A stretch of DNA of 64,000 nt from Acinetobacter sp. WU_MDCI_Axc73. Its GTDB lineage: Bacteria; Pseudomonadota; Gammaproteobacteria; Pseudomonadales; Moraxellaceae. Every line of letters starts with the position of its first letter. The stretch's first letter is position 1. The notes beneath the pieces were generated by a model. The model was not told the DNA's origin. It did not search any database and saw only the letters and a list, made by a program, of their open reading frames with translations. The stretch covers positions 1 to 64,000 of the forward strand of contig NZ_JAHPRO010000017.1 of NCBI RefSeq assembly GCF_025562455.1. The letters are read 5' to 3'. The translations under genes and the position numbers were made by a program. Shown here in pieces: positions 16,682 to 26,323 of this stretch.

Positions 16682-17977
16682 TTAAATGACATGCTTAAAG
16701 CTGTTTGAGGATTCAAATTTCCTCTTAAAGATGACGGCTGTAAGACACGCCATTATGGCTAAAGCAACGATATAATACATTGCTCCAATGTCACTGTATT
16801 GGCTTAAAATTTGAATGAGTGGCAAGGTTAAACCGCCCACAACCGCATAAGACACATTATACGAAAATGAAATCCCTGAAAAACGAATAGGCGCAGGAAA
16901 CATTTTCACCATACTGCATGACACCATGCCCACAGTTCCTGAGCATAAACCCAGTAACATGTATAGCATGAAAATAGTCATATGACTGGCATGCCCCAAA
17001 CTGTGATAAAAAATCGCAGCCACAACGGCTAGGGCTGTTGCACCTACCATCATCACTTTGGCACAGCCAAAACGATCAGCCAAGGTTCCTGCTAAAATAC
17101 AGCCCAACATTTGCATAATAATTGCTGCACTTTGCATTTTAAACGCACTAGCACGATCGAAGCCAAAAACAGTGGTAAGCAAATTAGGCATGGCTAAAAT
17201 GATCACGACTACACAAGCCGTTAAAAACCATGTAAACAACATGCCAATAATAACTGCTGCTTTATGATTGACCAAAACCTGTTTAATTGGTAAATCTTTG
17301 GATAGTTGTTTACGGGCTTGCATGGCTTTAAATACAGATGTTTCTTTCAAGTAACTACGTAAATATAGTGCAAATAATCCAAAAATCCCCCCTGCGATAA
17401 AGGCAATTCGCCACGCCCAGTCATGTATCGCCGTTTCAGTAAACTGCAATGAAATCCACAAAGACATCAGTGAGCCCAGCAAGATTCCTAAGGATAAACC
17501 TGCGGTTAATAGACCGTTAGCAAGTCCAATGCGTTGTTCTGGGACGTGTTCTGAAACGAATGTCCAGGCCGCGGGAATTTCTCCACCAATAGCGATGCCT
17601 TGTATCACGCGCATCAACAATAATAAAAGTGGTGCTAAATAACCAATCGATTCAAAAGTGGGTAGTATTCCAATCATTAAAGTAGGCAGCGACATCAATA
17701 AAATCGACAGTGAAAATAATCGTTTACGTCCGACCAAATCACCAAAATGTGCCATCACCACACCACCTAACGGCCGAAAAAAATAGCCTGCTGCAAAAAT
17801 GCCATAAGTATTCAGCATCGCCCAAAAAGAATTTAGAGTACTTGGAAAAAATAAGTCTGAAATGATCTTGGCGTAAAAGACATAGATGACAAAATCGTAA
17901 AATTCTAATGCACCACCGAGTGAGGAAAGAGCAAGAGTCCGTTTAACCTGAGTCGAGAGGTGAGGAGTAGCATCCAT
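16682..17977 (-). CDS. MFS transporter of the metabolite:H+ symporter (MHS, ProP-like) family
   Basis: Twelve-span inner-membrane symporter, about 431 residues. The MHS marks are clear: SSLGGALEFYDFVIYVFYA in span 1, RPLGGVVMAHFGDLVGRKR in the loop 2-3 region, MRVIQGIAIGGEIPAA(W) in span 4 and the loop after it (FVSEHVPEQRIGLANG). Substrates of this family are organic acids, osmolytes or amino acids; none can be named here. The ATG at 17977 is chosen; a TTG at 17992 is in frame. Neither has a strong ribosome site. It stands alone, without catabolic genes. Confidence 0.85.
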   Translation of the reverse strand: MDATPHLSTQVKRTLALSSLGGALEFYDFVIYVFYAKIISDLFFPSTLNSFWAMLNTYGIFAAGYFFRPLGGVVMAHFGDLVGRKRLFSLSILLMSLPTLMIGILPTFESIGYLAPLLLLLMRVIQGIAIGGEIPAAWTFVSEHVPEQRIGLANGLLTAGLSLGILLGSLMSLWISLQFTETAIHDWAWRIAFIAGGIFGLFALYLRSYLKETSVFKAMQARKQLSKDLPIKQVLVNHKAAVIIGMLFTWFLTACVVVIILAMPNLLTTVFGFDRASAFKMQSAAIIMQMLGCILAGTLADRFGCAKVMMVGATALAVVAAIFYHSLGHASHMTIFMLYMLLGLCSGTVGMVSCSMVKMFPAPIRFSGISFSYNVSYAVVGGLTLPLIQILSQYSDIGAMYYIVALAIMACLTAVIFKRKFESSNSFKHVI

Positions 17978-18122
17978 GCTGTCATGATTCAAACGTAAAA
18001 TGATGAGCTTGATATTACTTGAAATTTAAATTAAAAGTAAGGCAGTTTTACGCTACACTACTCGGTAGAATGGAACAAATAAACAATCAATTCAATCTTA
18101 TTGAAATCAGCCTAATCGACTT

Positions 18123-18200
18123 CTTTCATCATTGTTTAGACTCTTTTTATTTTTCTCCAGTGGAAAAATAAAAAATGGGCTTATGAAAAAAGTGCATTGT
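18123..18200 (+). repeat. Dispersed hairpin repeat, copy 2
   Basis: CTTTCATCATTGTTTAGA, then CTCTTTTTATTTTTCTCC, loop AGT, GGAAAAATAAAAAA, and tail TTATGAAAAAAGTGCATTG. Same orientation as copies 1 and 3. It lies upstream of the MFS gene and downstream of the 67-residue membrane protein. Confidence 0.7.
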
Positions 18201-18219
18201 TGAACATAAATGATTCAAA

Positions 18220-18423
18220 TTATAGACGTATAAAATAAGGAATAATCGAGAGTAAAATTCCAATCACACTGAGGAAAGTGACATTTTCAATAAAGTAAGG
18301 AAAAATCATCAGAACTAGACCGCATACCAATGGCACAATTACTTTTTGCTTTTTGCCATACATAAAATAGCCTAAGCCAATACAGCTAAAGATTAATCCC
18401 AAGAAAAGCTGCGTAGTGTTCAT
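18220..18423 (-). CDS. Small two/three-span membrane protein
   Basis: 67 residues, almost entirely hydrophobic: LFLGLIFSCIGLGYFMYGKK, then VPLVCGLVLMIFPYFI and SVIGILLSIIPYFIRL. The GLGYFxYGKKQ and GLVLMIFPYFI pattern is one I know from small proteins widespread in Gammaproteobacteria and loosely named amino acid transport protein without evidence, so the gene is probably real. Function unknown. The gene sits exactly between copies 2 and 3 of the dispersed repeat, so this unit could move or be lost by recombination between them. Confidence 0.7.
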   Translation of the reverse strand: MNTTQLFLGLIFSCIGLGYFMYGKKQKVIVPLVCGLVLMIFPYFIENVTFLSVIGILLSIIPYFIRL

Positions 18424-18602
18424 GAGTTTAAAATTCGATTTGTTTTTGTGTCATTGAGCATAGGAACAAAAGCTGAAGATAAGATTAAAAGTAAACATAA
18501 TCCTCTATTTAAACAGGCTTGACTCAGCCTAAGAACTTGATCAGCCCATGTATTATCAGTTCATAAAACGGTGATCTCCTGATAGGATCATCATAAATAG
18601 AA

Positions 18603-18678
18603 CTTTCATCATGCTTTAGATTCTTTTTATTTTTTCCATTAAGGAGAAATAAAAATGTGTATGAAATAAGCCGATTGA
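18603..18678 (+). repeat. Dispersed hairpin repeat, copy 3
   Basis: CTTTCATCATGCTTTAGA, then TTCTTTTTATTTTTTCC, loop ATTAA, GGAGAAATAAAAA, tail ATGAAATAAGCCGATTG. It fills much of the 300-base gap 18424-18724, in which I see no gene. It lies about 45 bases before the HAD phosphatase gene. Confidence 0.7.
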
Positions 18679-18724
18679 AAGAAACCAGATGTAAGATCAA
18701 TGATTATCAAGATACGAGGTTTAA

Positions 18725-19561
18725 ATGCCAGTCAAGCTTATTGCTGTTGATATGGATGGAACGTTTTTAAATTCAGAGAAGAAATACGACAAACCCCGAT
18801 TTTTGCAACAATATTCGCAGCTTCAACAGCGTGGAATTCATTTTGTTGCCGCCAGTGGCAATCCACTGTACACCTTAAAAGCCTATTTCCCAGAAATAGC
18901 CAATGATATGGCATTTGTGGCTGAAAATGGAGCTTATGTGGTTGATCGGGGACAAACTTTAAACTACGATTATTTTAGTCCAGTGATTTTGCAACAAATT
19001 TTACAAGATTTAACGCCTGACTATGCCCAAAATTTAATTTTATGTGCCAAAGACTGCGCTTATATTCAGCACGGTGTCAGTGAAAAAACTCAGCAAAAAC
19101 TACACATTTATTTTAAGCAACTTCGACAGGTTGATGATCTGTCACAGGTGCATGATCAGATTTGTAAGGTCACCCTAACAACCACCCAAGATAATAATCG
19201 ACAAATTTTGGATGATTTGTCTGAAAAGCCTTATATTCAACACCCAGCTGCAAAAATGGTCTCCAGCGGTTTTGGTTTTATCGATCTTATTATTCCAAAC
19301 TGCCATAAAGCCTATGGTTTACAGTTTTTACAACAAAAATGGGGTATTGCCAATCAGGAGGTTTTGGCAATAGGGGATAATTACAATGATCAAGAAATGA
19401 TTGAAATGGCAGGATATGGTTTTGCTATGGCAAATGCTGTACCAGAACTCAAACAAACCGCGCAATATTTTGCCCCAAGTAATGAACAGCAAGGTGTATT
19501 AGAGGTGATTGATGCTGTACTAAAAACCTCATCATTGCAATGCTATAGAAAAAATGAATAA
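18725..19561 (+). CDS. HAD-superfamily (Cof-type) phosphatase
   Basis: Cytoplasmic sugar-phosphate-type phosphatase, 278 residues. Motif I is AVDMDGTFLNS (nucleophile D and acid D of DxD), motif II is in FVAASGNP, the motif III lysine lies near the conserved KMVSS region and motif IV is AIGDNYNDQEMIEMAG. The large cap between motifs II and III (about 80-200) puts it with Cof/YbiV/SupH proteins of subclass IIB. Substrate cannot be read from sequence. GAGG lies six bases before the ATG. Confidence 0.88.
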   Translation: MPVKLIAVDMDGTFLNSEKKYDKPRFLQQYSQLQQRGIHFVAASGNPLYTLKAYFPEIANDMAFVAENGAYVVDRGQTLNYDYFSPVILQQILQDLTPDYAQNLILCAKDCAYIQHGVSEKTQQKLHIYFKQLRQVDDLSQVHDQICKVTLTTTQDNNRQILDDLSEKPYIQHPAAKMVSSGFGFIDLIIPNCHKAYGLQFLQQKWGIANQEVLAIGDNYNDQEMIEMAGYGFAMANAVPELKQTAQYFAPSNEQQGVLEVIDAVLKTSSLQCYRKNE

Positions 19562-19747
19562 TTTTTGCAAAAGAATGACGCATCATTTTAAGTTGGTTCA
19601 TTGGTTGAATTTTAGTCTCAACTGATTGGAAGGATTGATTGAAAAAACATGTGACATAAAGCGTTGACCTATTGAGCTGATTATTTGACTTGTCACAGCG
19701 AAATTTCAAACGCAAAATAAACATGACATGATCATAGGTCTATTCAA

Positions 19748-20230
19748 ATGGCTACCATTTTACCTATTGCCCAGCGTGGTGAAGCAATCTTGAAACTTGA
19801 GGCTGCACCTGTGGCTCAATCTGAGTTGAATAGTGAATGGCTATTACAACTCGCTGCTGCCATGCAGGCGACTATGCTTGAGCGTAATGGTGTAGGTATT
19901 GCGGCACCACAGGTGTATATTTCCAAAAGAATTATTATTGTGGCTTCACGTCCAAATCCTCGTTATCCCGACGCACCTGAAATGGATGCTGTCGTCATGG
20001 TGAATCCTGAAATTTTGGAATTATCCACAAATACGTGTGTAGGTGAAGAAGGCTGTTTAAGTGTGCCAAACGAACGAGGTGAGGTCGAACGAGCTCATTC
20101 TATTCGAGTGGGTTATCAGTCTTTGTATGGTGAAGTCATTGAAACCACTTTTGAAGGTTTTCCGGCTCGCATTGTTCAACATGAAGTAGATCATTTAAAT
20201 GGAGTGTTATTTGTGGAACGCTTAAACTGA
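19748..20230 (+). CDS. def: Peptide deformylase
   Basis: Removes the formyl group from the N-terminal methionine of new proteins at the ribosome. 160 residues with all three motifs: GVGIAAPQ (48-55), EGCLSVP (101-107, metal-binding C103) and QHEVDHLNG (144-152, H145 and H149 bind the metal, E146 is the base). It is not beside fmt, where the main def usually sits, so this is probably the second deformylase that Acinetobacter genomes tend to carry; I cannot test that here. Confidence 0.95.
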   Translation: MATILPIAQRGEAILKLEAAPVAQSELNSEWLLQLAAAMQATMLERNGVGIAAPQVYISKRIIIVASRPNPRYPDAPEMDAVVMVNPEILELSTNTCVGEEGCLSVPNERGEVERAHSIRVGYQSLYGEVIETTFEGFPARIVQHEVDHLNGVLFVERLN

Positions 20231-20450
20231 TCTGGTTTACGCATTGTAGATATGATTCATTTTAAAATGTCACTGGTATTGATTAAGGTGCTTATATCTA
20301 GATGGTTGGATGATTTACCACCACATGACACAGTGAATCGAATTAACAAGATAGGACTAAAAATCATTACAAAAGATATAAATTTAAGATTATCAATACC
20401 CTGTACCATCAAAATTAAATAGAAAATAATGAATAGAATAGGTTGTTTGT

Positions 20451-21734
20451 ATGAAAACTCCTTTACCAGATTATCTGGAACATGTGCTTGATGAGTGTGA
20501 TGGTGACGATATTGGACATCTGGCTGATTATATTCCAGAGTTGGCGAATGCTAATCCGCATCGCTTGGCCTTAGCCATGTCGACCGTCGATGGTGAGATT
20601 TATTCAGTTGGTGATGATGACGTTGAGTTTACCATCCAGTCGATGTCTAAACCTTTTACTTATGCGTATGTATTACAACAAATCGGTATTGATGAGGTAT
20701 TAGAAAAAGTCGGTGTTGAACCCTCTGGAGAGGCTTTTAATGAAATTTCATTGGGAAAAGATGGTCGTCCTAAAAATCCAATGATTAATTCAGGTGCAAT
20801 CACTACGCATTCTCTGATTCCAGTTAAAGAAAATGTATCTAGTGCAGAAATTTTACGTCAGTTTATGAGCGACCTCGCAGGACGAGAATTGTGTTTTGAC
20901 GATTCAGTGTATCGTTCAGAAATTAAAACGGCTTATCGAAATCTATCAATTGGTTACATGCTTAGAACCGTTGGGATTTTGGAAAAAGATCCTGTGGATA
21001 TTGTGAATGGTTATATTCGTCAATGTTCAATTTTGGTGACGGTAAAAGATTTAGTGCGTATGGGCAGCGTACTCGCCAATGGAGGAGTGGATGCTAAGAC
21101 TGGAAAACGGTTATTGAATCGTTCCGTGGTGCGCCAAGTGCTCAGTGTGATGATGAGTTGCGGTATGTATGATGCCGCAGGTGACTGGCTGACCACAGTC
21201 GGTATTCCTGCAAAGAGTGGCGTGGCGGGCGGTATCTTGGGCGTATTGCCGGGGCAAGTGAGTATCGCAGCCTTTTCACCCAAACTGGATGAACATGGTA
21301 ATAGTGTCCGTGGGATTGACATGATGGAACGGTTGAGTCGTGATATGGGGCTGCATCTGATGGAAGGGACACCTTCAGCACAAACCATTGTCCAGAGTCA
21401 TTATCGGACTGGAAAAGATGCCTCCCTGAGTGTTTATGTATTACGCGGAGTCTTGAAGTTTACTGAAGCTGAAATGTTGTTGCGTATTTTTCAGCGCGAA
21501 CCTGTTAATCAAAGTACCATTATTATCGATTTAACCCAGATTTCATTGATCCACGATGTCGGTAAACGTATGTTTTTAGAAGGTGTTGATCGTTTGATCG
21601 ATGATGGTCATAGCTTGCTTTTGGTCGATCCTGAACAACGCTTGGATCACGCTCGCACACATCAGGATCGGGTATTACATGTGTATCAGGATTTAGATGA
21701 TTTACTTGAACAAGAAAAAGGTCATCATAATTAA
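20451..21734 (+). CDS. glsA: Glutaminase A with C-terminal STAS domain
   Basis: Hydrolyses glutamine to glutamate and ammonia. Residues 1-300 are the serine-dependent beta-lactamase-like glutaminase, with the S-M-S-K motif (S64, K67) in TIQSMSKPFTYAY, NPMINSGAI, and the loop SGVAGGILGVLPGQ. From about 335 the sequence (ILRGVLKFTEAEMLLRIF, then IDLTQISLIHDVGKRMF) is a STAS domain, absent from E. coli GlsA but known in some bacterial glutaminases, probably regulatory. 427 residues. AGG lies eight bases before the ATG. The end overlaps the convergent AraC gene by four bases. Confidence 0.93.
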   Translation: MKTPLPDYLEHVLDECDGDDIGHLADYIPELANANPHRLALAMSTVDGEIYSVGDDDVEFTIQSMSKPFTYAYVLQQIGIDEVLEKVGVEPSGEAFNEISLGKDGRPKNPMINSGAITTHSLIPVKENVSSAEILRQFMSDLAGRELCFDDSVYRSEIKTAYRNLSIGYMLRTVGILEKDPVDIVNGYIRQCSILVTVKDLVRMGSVLANGGVDAKTGKRLLNRSVVRQVLSVMMSCGMYDAAGDWLTTVGIPAKSGVAGGILGVLPGQVSIAAFSPKLDEHGNSVRGIDMMERLSRDMGLHLMEGTPSAQTIVQSHYRTGKDASLSVYVLRGVLKFTEAEMLLRIFQREPVNQSTIIIDLTQISLIHDVGKRMFLEGVDRLIDDGHSLLLVDPEQRLDHARTHQDRVLHVYQDLDDLLEQEKGHHN

Positions 21735-22519
21735 ATCAATGGAGTTGATATCGTTTCAGTTTTAAAGTGTTGCGGTGTTCTGCCTAAATGCCGCTTGAAC
21801 ATCGCGCTAAAAGCACTGGCATTGGTATATCCCAAAGATTCTGAAATCTGACTTATTGATAAGCCTTCTGCAATTTTACTTAAAGCTAAAGCAATGTGCA
21901 TTTGTTGAATCCATGCCCGATATGAAAGTCCTGTTTCTTTTTGGAACATTCGCATGAGTGTGCGGGAACTGGTGCCAATTTCATCTGCCCAAGTATTTAA
22001 ATCTTTTAATTGATCGGGTGATTGCAATAAACTTTCGCAAATCTTGATCAGGCGTTTGTCATTTGGCCACGGAATTTGTACTGCTAAAGAATGAGCCCTC
22101 TGGATTTCATCAAAAATAATAAGTTGTAAGGCGTGGGAAAGCGTTTGAAAGGTAGCAGAATCATTTTTTCTAAGCTGATCTAGTTCATTAAAGCGAATGA
22201 GTAATTCATGTAATAAATTACTGACCCGAATCAAAAAACAAGTTTGACCCATTGCTAGAGCGGCATTTTGTTCTACCAAGGCAGTGTTTAACTGTACATG
22301 ACTTAAAGAAATCACACTGTGTTCAACTCGCGGGGGAATCCATAATGCACACATGGGTGGCATAATCCAGACTTGATCATGGGTTAAAACTTGAATAGTT
22401 CCTTTGGATGCATAAAGTAATTGTGCCTGCACGTGTGCATGGGCATAGGTCACTTCTCGATAACGATGCTCAGAGGAAAGACCGATCATTAATTCAGGTT
22501 GCGGATGTGATAGCGTCAT
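21731..22519 (-). CDS. AraC-family transcriptional regulator
   Basis: 262 residues: an N-terminal cupin sensor (HAHVQAQLLYASKGTIQVLT, then MPPMCALWIPPRVEHSV) and a C-terminal double helix-turn-helix (about 160-255) with LNTWADEIGTSSRTLMRMFQKETGLSYRAWIQ and ISQISESLGYTNASAFSAMFKRHLGRTP. It is divergent from the Fsr-like efflux gene that begins 140 bases away, the usual layout for a regulator and its target, so it probably controls that pump. Ligand unknown. Confidence 0.9.
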   Translation of the reverse strand: MTLSHPQPELMIGLSSEHRYREVTYAHAHVQAQLLYASKGTIQVLTHDQVWIMPPMCALWIPPRVEHSVISLSHVQLNTALVEQNAALAMGQTCFLIRVSNLLHELLIRFNELDQLRKNDSATFQTLSHALQLIIFDEIQRAHSLAVQIPWPNDKRLIKICESLLQSPDQLKDLNTWADEIGTSSRTLMRMFQKETGLSYRAWIQQMHIALALSKIAEGLSISQISESLGYTNASAFSAMFKRHLGRTPQHFKTETISTPLI

Positions 22520-22657
22520 GATGAGACTAAAATTGTCACTTATGCAATGATTATTGGAAGATAGCTGTATAAACGACAGATTACAATAGCAAGCTCAGTT
22601 AAATAATGATTGGAGTTTCTTGGGATGACGTCTTCAATACCGTTGAAAGAAAATATC

Positions 22658-23842
22658 ATGGAAAATACAAATATATATACACAGCCACAAGTGATGATCG
22701 TTAAAGTGGTCGGTGCTGTCGCGATTGCACATCTACTCAACGATTTGATTCAGGCGGTACTGCCTGCCATTTATCCCATGCTCAAAGCCAACTTTGCTTT
22801 AAGTTTTACTCAAGTCGGATTGATTTCTCTGGTCTATCAGGTGACGGCATCCTTACTACAACCGTGGATTGGGCTATATACTGATAAACATCCCAAACCA
22901 TATTTGCTGCCATTGGGAATGTGTGTGACGTTTCTGGGAATTTTGTTACTCGCATTTTCGCCTACCTTTACGGTGTTGTTAATTGCTTCGGCTTTGATTG
23001 GAGTGGGTTCTTCGACCTTCCACCCAGAGGCTTCAAGGGTTGCACGTATGGCATCGGGCGGGCGTTTTGGTACAGCACAATCTACCTTTCAGGTTGGTGG
23101 GAATACGGGAACGGCAATCGGACCTTTATTGGCGGCATTAATTATTGTGCCATTTGGACAACATGCAGTTGCTTGGTTAGTGGTTTTTGCATTATTAGCG
23201 ATCTGGATATTAACTCGCGTCAGTCAATGGACCATTCGTCATGCCAAAACGCAAGCTGTTTCACGTATTGTAAATACCAGTAGTAAATTGCATGGTCGTC
23301 AATTAACCTTGGCAATCGGCACGATTTGCGTGTTGATGTTTGCTAAATTTACCTATATCGCTAGTATTAGTAACTATTTTACTTTTTACTTGATCCATAA
23401 ATTTCATGTCAGTTTAGCGACTGCACAACTGCATCTATTCGTTTTCTTGGCTGCGGTTGCAGTGGGAACATTTGCAGGGGGGCCAATTGGTGACAAGATT
23501 GGACGTAAAGCGGTGATTTGGGTATCTTTTGTTGGCATGGCGCCTTTTGCCCTGATGATGCCGTATGCAGATTTATTCTGGACGACCATTCTTTCCGTTA
23601 TCGCAGGTTTGGTGTTGTCATCAGCTTTTGCTGCTATGGTGGTTTATGCCCAAGAAGCTGTTCCAGGACGAGTGGGTATGATCTCAGGACTCATGTTTGG
23701 TTTAATGTTTGGTGTCAGTGGGATTGCCGCAGCAGGACTTGGGCATTTAGCTGATCTCAATGGAATTGAATGGGTCTTTAGACTATGTTCATATTTGCCA
23801 TTACTGGGTTTAGCAACGTTCTTTCTACCTAAAACAAAATAA
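22658..23842 (+). CDS. fsr: MFS efflux transporter, fosmidomycin-resistance (Fsr) type
   Basis: Inner-membrane drug:H+ antiporter, 394 residues, twelve spans. It follows E. coli Fsr closely: IAHLLNDLIQAVLPAIYPMLK, FTQVGLISLVYQVTASLLQP, GVGSSTFHPEASRVARMASGGR and FQVGGNTGTAIGPLLAALI. The start is by alignment with the family; ATGs at 22610 and 22625 would add up to 16 residues. The divergent AraC regulator is the likely controller. E. coli Fsr exports fosmidomycin; the natural substrate is not known. A strong terminator follows. Confidence 0.88.
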   Translation: MENTNIYTQPQVMIVKVVGAVAIAHLLNDLIQAVLPAIYPMLKANFALSFTQVGLISLVYQVTASLLQPWIGLYTDKHPKPYLLPLGMCVTFLGILLLAFSPTFTVLLIASALIGVGSSTFHPEASRVARMASGGRFGTAQSTFQVGGNTGTAIGPLLAALIIVPFGQHAVAWLVVFALLAIWILTRVSQWTIRHAKTQAVSRIVNTSSKLHGRQLTLAIGTICVLMFAKFTYIASISNYFTFYLIHKFHVSLATAQLHLFVFLAAVAVGTFAGGPIGDKIGRKAVIWVSFVGMAPFALMMPYADLFWTTILSVIAGLVLSSAFAAMVVYAQEAVPGRVGMISGLMFGLMFGVSGIAAAGLGHLADLNGIEWVFRLCSYLPLLGLATFFLPKTK

Positions 23843-23856
23843 ACATACCACCCTAA

Positions 23857-23907
23857 AGCACCCGATTGGCTCATCTTGTTTAGAGCAGATTGGGTGCTTT
23901 TTTTATA
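23857..23907 (+). terminator. Rho-independent terminator after fsr
   Basis: AAAGCACCC (23857-23865) pairs with GGGTGCTTT (23894-23902), with inner pairing GCTC/GAGC, followed by TTTTT. Typical intrinsic terminator. Confidence 0.85.
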
Positions 23908-23989
23908 TTTAAAATTCTACAATTTTTTATGGTTCGTTGTTTTATAAAAAAATAGCAGTTCTAAAGAGGATCAAATATAGAAAATATTT

Positions 23990-24008
23990 GATAATGATTA
24001 TTGTTAAT
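23990..24008. promoter_or_regulatory. Fur box before the siderophore receptor gene
   Basis: GATAATGATTATTGTTAAT matches 14 of 19 positions of the Fur consensus (GATAATGAT followed by AATCATTATC). It lies 46 bases before the start codon, in promoter position. Indicates repression by Fur when iron is plentiful. Confidence 0.75.
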
Positions 24009-24054
24009 TTTTTCATTGTTAATATAATTAGTTTTATTTCACGGGTGGTTAGAA

Positions 24055-26154
24055 TTGTTTAGAATAAGTTTTCAATACATATGCCTAATTTCAGTAGGAA
24101 TGTATAGCCAAATTCATGCTCAAGATCAAATAAATCAACTGCCTGTGATCAAGTTACAGTCTATGAGTGATGATTCAAATTCTTACCATTCGCGAATCTC
24201 TAGCTCAGCTACTCGCACTGAAACCTCATTACAGGATACGCCGCAGTCAATTACCGTGATTAGTCCAGCGATATTGAAAGATATTAGTCCCACACGATTG
24301 ACTGAGGCATTGGATTTAGCAGGAGTGGGGAGAGGAAATAACTTTGGTGGACAAGGTTTAACCAATTATACAGTGCGAGGTTTTACCAGTGCAGAATATT
24401 TCCGCAATGGTTTTCCCATCAATCGTGGTTATCCCAACGCTCCCGATAGTTATAATGTTGAGCGCATTGATGTATTGAGAGGGCCAGCATCAAGCCTGTA
24501 TGGACGTACAGATCCGGGCGGAACTTTTAATATTATCAGTAAAGCTCCAGAGCCAGAGCGTAAAACTGTGATTGGTGCAAATCTGGACAGTGAAGGTCTA
24601 TATCAGGCGACATTAGATACGACAGGCGCGATAAATTCAGACAATACCTTAACATACCGTTTAAATCTGAAGGGTGAAAATGGTGATGCCTTTCGTGATC
24701 ATGTTGAATCAAAACGATTGAGTATCGCGCCTGTGATTCAATGGACACCATCTGACCAGACGAAATTGACTTTTGAAGCAGATATACTTCGTAATCAACA
24801 TGTTTTGGATCGTGGTTTTACGCGTTATCCAAATCAGCAAGTAACTCAATTTGATTCAAAAGAATACTGGTGGGAAACAGGTAAAGAAAGAAACAGACTT
24901 TATAACAATAATGATATGTTGCAGTTACGACTTGAACATCAGTTAGATGATAACTGGAAGCTCAATCTTGGAGGGCAATATCTCAATGGCGAATTGTATG
25001 GTTATGCTGTAGAAGCCAGTGGTTTAAAACCCGATACAAATGGATCAATCATTAAACGCAACTATAATTGGCGCCAACTTGACTGGATTGATAAAAATAT
25101 TCAGGCCAATGTTCAGGGCAAATTTAATCTTTTTAACCTGCAACATACATTAGTCACAGGAATTGAAGCCGAACAGTACGATTATAAATCTTACATTATT
25201 CGCTCATCTGGAGACAATTTTGATCTGAATATTATCCATCCAATTTATGGCGCGCCGTTACCCGCTTTAAATAAACCTGCGCTGGATGATCGTGAAGAAC
25301 TACGAAGTTTAGCTTATTTTATTCAAGATCAAATCGATCTGAATGATCAACTTAAAGCACTCATTGGTGTACGCTACGAGCATTATCAGCACGAATATAA
25401 AAACCATTTGAATCAAAGTCAGTGGTCAAAAGACTTTGATTCATTCGTGCCGAGAGTCGGATTGGTCTATTCTTTAACAGATCAGTGGAATGTCTACGGA
25501 AATATCAGTCAGTCATTTAAACCAAATACGGGTTCCGACCGTTTTGGACAAGGTTTTGATCCAGAAAAAGGCACATCTTATGAAATTGGTTCTAAAACGC
25601 AATTTTTTGATGATCGCTTATCTCTGGATAGTGCCGTATTTTTTGTGAAGAAGAAAAATATTCTGACGCCTGATCCCGTCAATGTGAATAAATCAGTAGC
25701 AGCAGGTGAGGTTGAAAGTAAAGGATTTGAGATTAATCTATCTGGAAGCATTACACCCCAGTGGAAAGCGATTGCGAATTATACCTATTCAGATACAGAG
25801 GTGGTGAAAGACAATACGTTGTTAAAAGGGACACGATTGGCAAATATTCCTAAAAATACATTCAATTTATTTAGTGTTTATGAGTTTGATTCTGGTCCGT
25901 TAGATGGATTGGGTTTGGGAGTTAACCAGCGTTATATTTCAGATCGTAAAGGTCAGACAGCCAATACAACCTACAACATGAAAGGCTATGCTGTCACAGA
26001 CTTAATCGCGTATTACAATGTTTCTAAAGCTTTACGCATAAATGCCAATGTGAAAAATATTTTTAATAAAAATTATGATGACAGTGCATTTTTAAACTAT
26101 GTTTATCCAGGACAGAGCCGTTTATTACAGGTAGGTTTAACTTATCAGTTCTAA
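24055..26154 (+). CDS. TonB-dependent siderophore receptor (FhuE/FpvA type)
   Basis: Outer-membrane transporter for a ferric siderophore driven by TonB-ExbB-ExbD. 699 residues: leader ending at IHAQ, plug domain with SLQDTPQSITVISPAIL, YTVRGFTS and the NVERIDVLRGPASSLYGRTDPGGTFNIISK signature of TonB-dependent siderophore receptors, then a 22-strand barrel ending in YPGQSRLLQVGLTYQF (terminal F). No extra N-terminal signalling domain is seen, so it does not look like a FecA/FpvA transducer. Start is TTG at 24055 with GGTGG upstream. The ligand (hydroxamate type likely from the family) is inference. No siderophore synthesis genes are near. Confidence 0.92.
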   Translation: MFRISFQYICLISVGMYSQIHAQDQINQLPVIKLQSMSDDSNSYHSRISSSATRTETSLQDTPQSITVISPAILKDISPTRLTEALDLAGVGRGNNFGGQGLTNYTVRGFTSAEYFRNGFPINRGYPNAPDSYNVERIDVLRGPASSLYGRTDPGGTFNIISKAPEPERKTVIGANLDSEGLYQATLDTTGAINSDNTLTYRLNLKGENGDAFRDHVESKRLSIAPVIQWTPSDQTKLTFEADILRNQHVLDRGFTRYPNQQVTQFDSKEYWWETGKERNRLYNNNDMLQLRLEHQLDDNWKLNLGGQYLNGELYGYAVEASGLKPDTNGSIIKRNYNWRQLDWIDKNIQANVQGKFNLFNLQHTLVTGIEAEQYDYKSYIIRSSGDNFDLNIIHPIYGAPLPALNKPALDDREELRSLAYFIQDQIDLNDQLKALIGVRYEHYQHEYKNHLNQSQWSKDFDSFVPRVGLVYSLTDQWNVYGNISQSFKPNTGSDRFGQGFDPEKGTSYEIGSKTQFFDDRLSLDSAVFFVKKKNILTPDPVNVNKSVAAGEVESKGFEINLSGSITPQWKAIANYTYSDTEVVKDNTLLKGTRLANIPKNTFNLFSVYEFDSGPLDGLGLGVNQRYISDRKGQTANTTYNMKGYAVTDLIAYYNVSKALRINANVKNIFNKNYDDSAFLNYVYPGQSRLLQVGLTYQF

Positions 26155-26175
26155 AAGGACTTGATTGTGTTTTTT

Positions 26176-26205
26176 AAAGCGTATCTTTCACGGTGCGCTT
26201 TTTCT
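26176..26205 (+). terminator. Likely terminator after the siderophore receptor
   Basis: AAAGCG (26176-26181) pairs with CGCTTT (26196-26201), followed by TTTC. Short stem, in the right place 22 bases after the stop. Confidence 0.5.
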
Positions 26206-26323
26206 ATCATTTTTACTTGGACATCACTCATTTATGATGAAATAGTTAAAATTTGGGTATTTCTCTTTAATTGATAAAGATTACGGTATAATTAGAAATT
26301 ATGTAATGTGATAGGCAATCTCC

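Noticed and set aside
21020-21388. 122-codon minus-strand ORF inside glsA
   Set aside because: Shadow of a well-supported gene.
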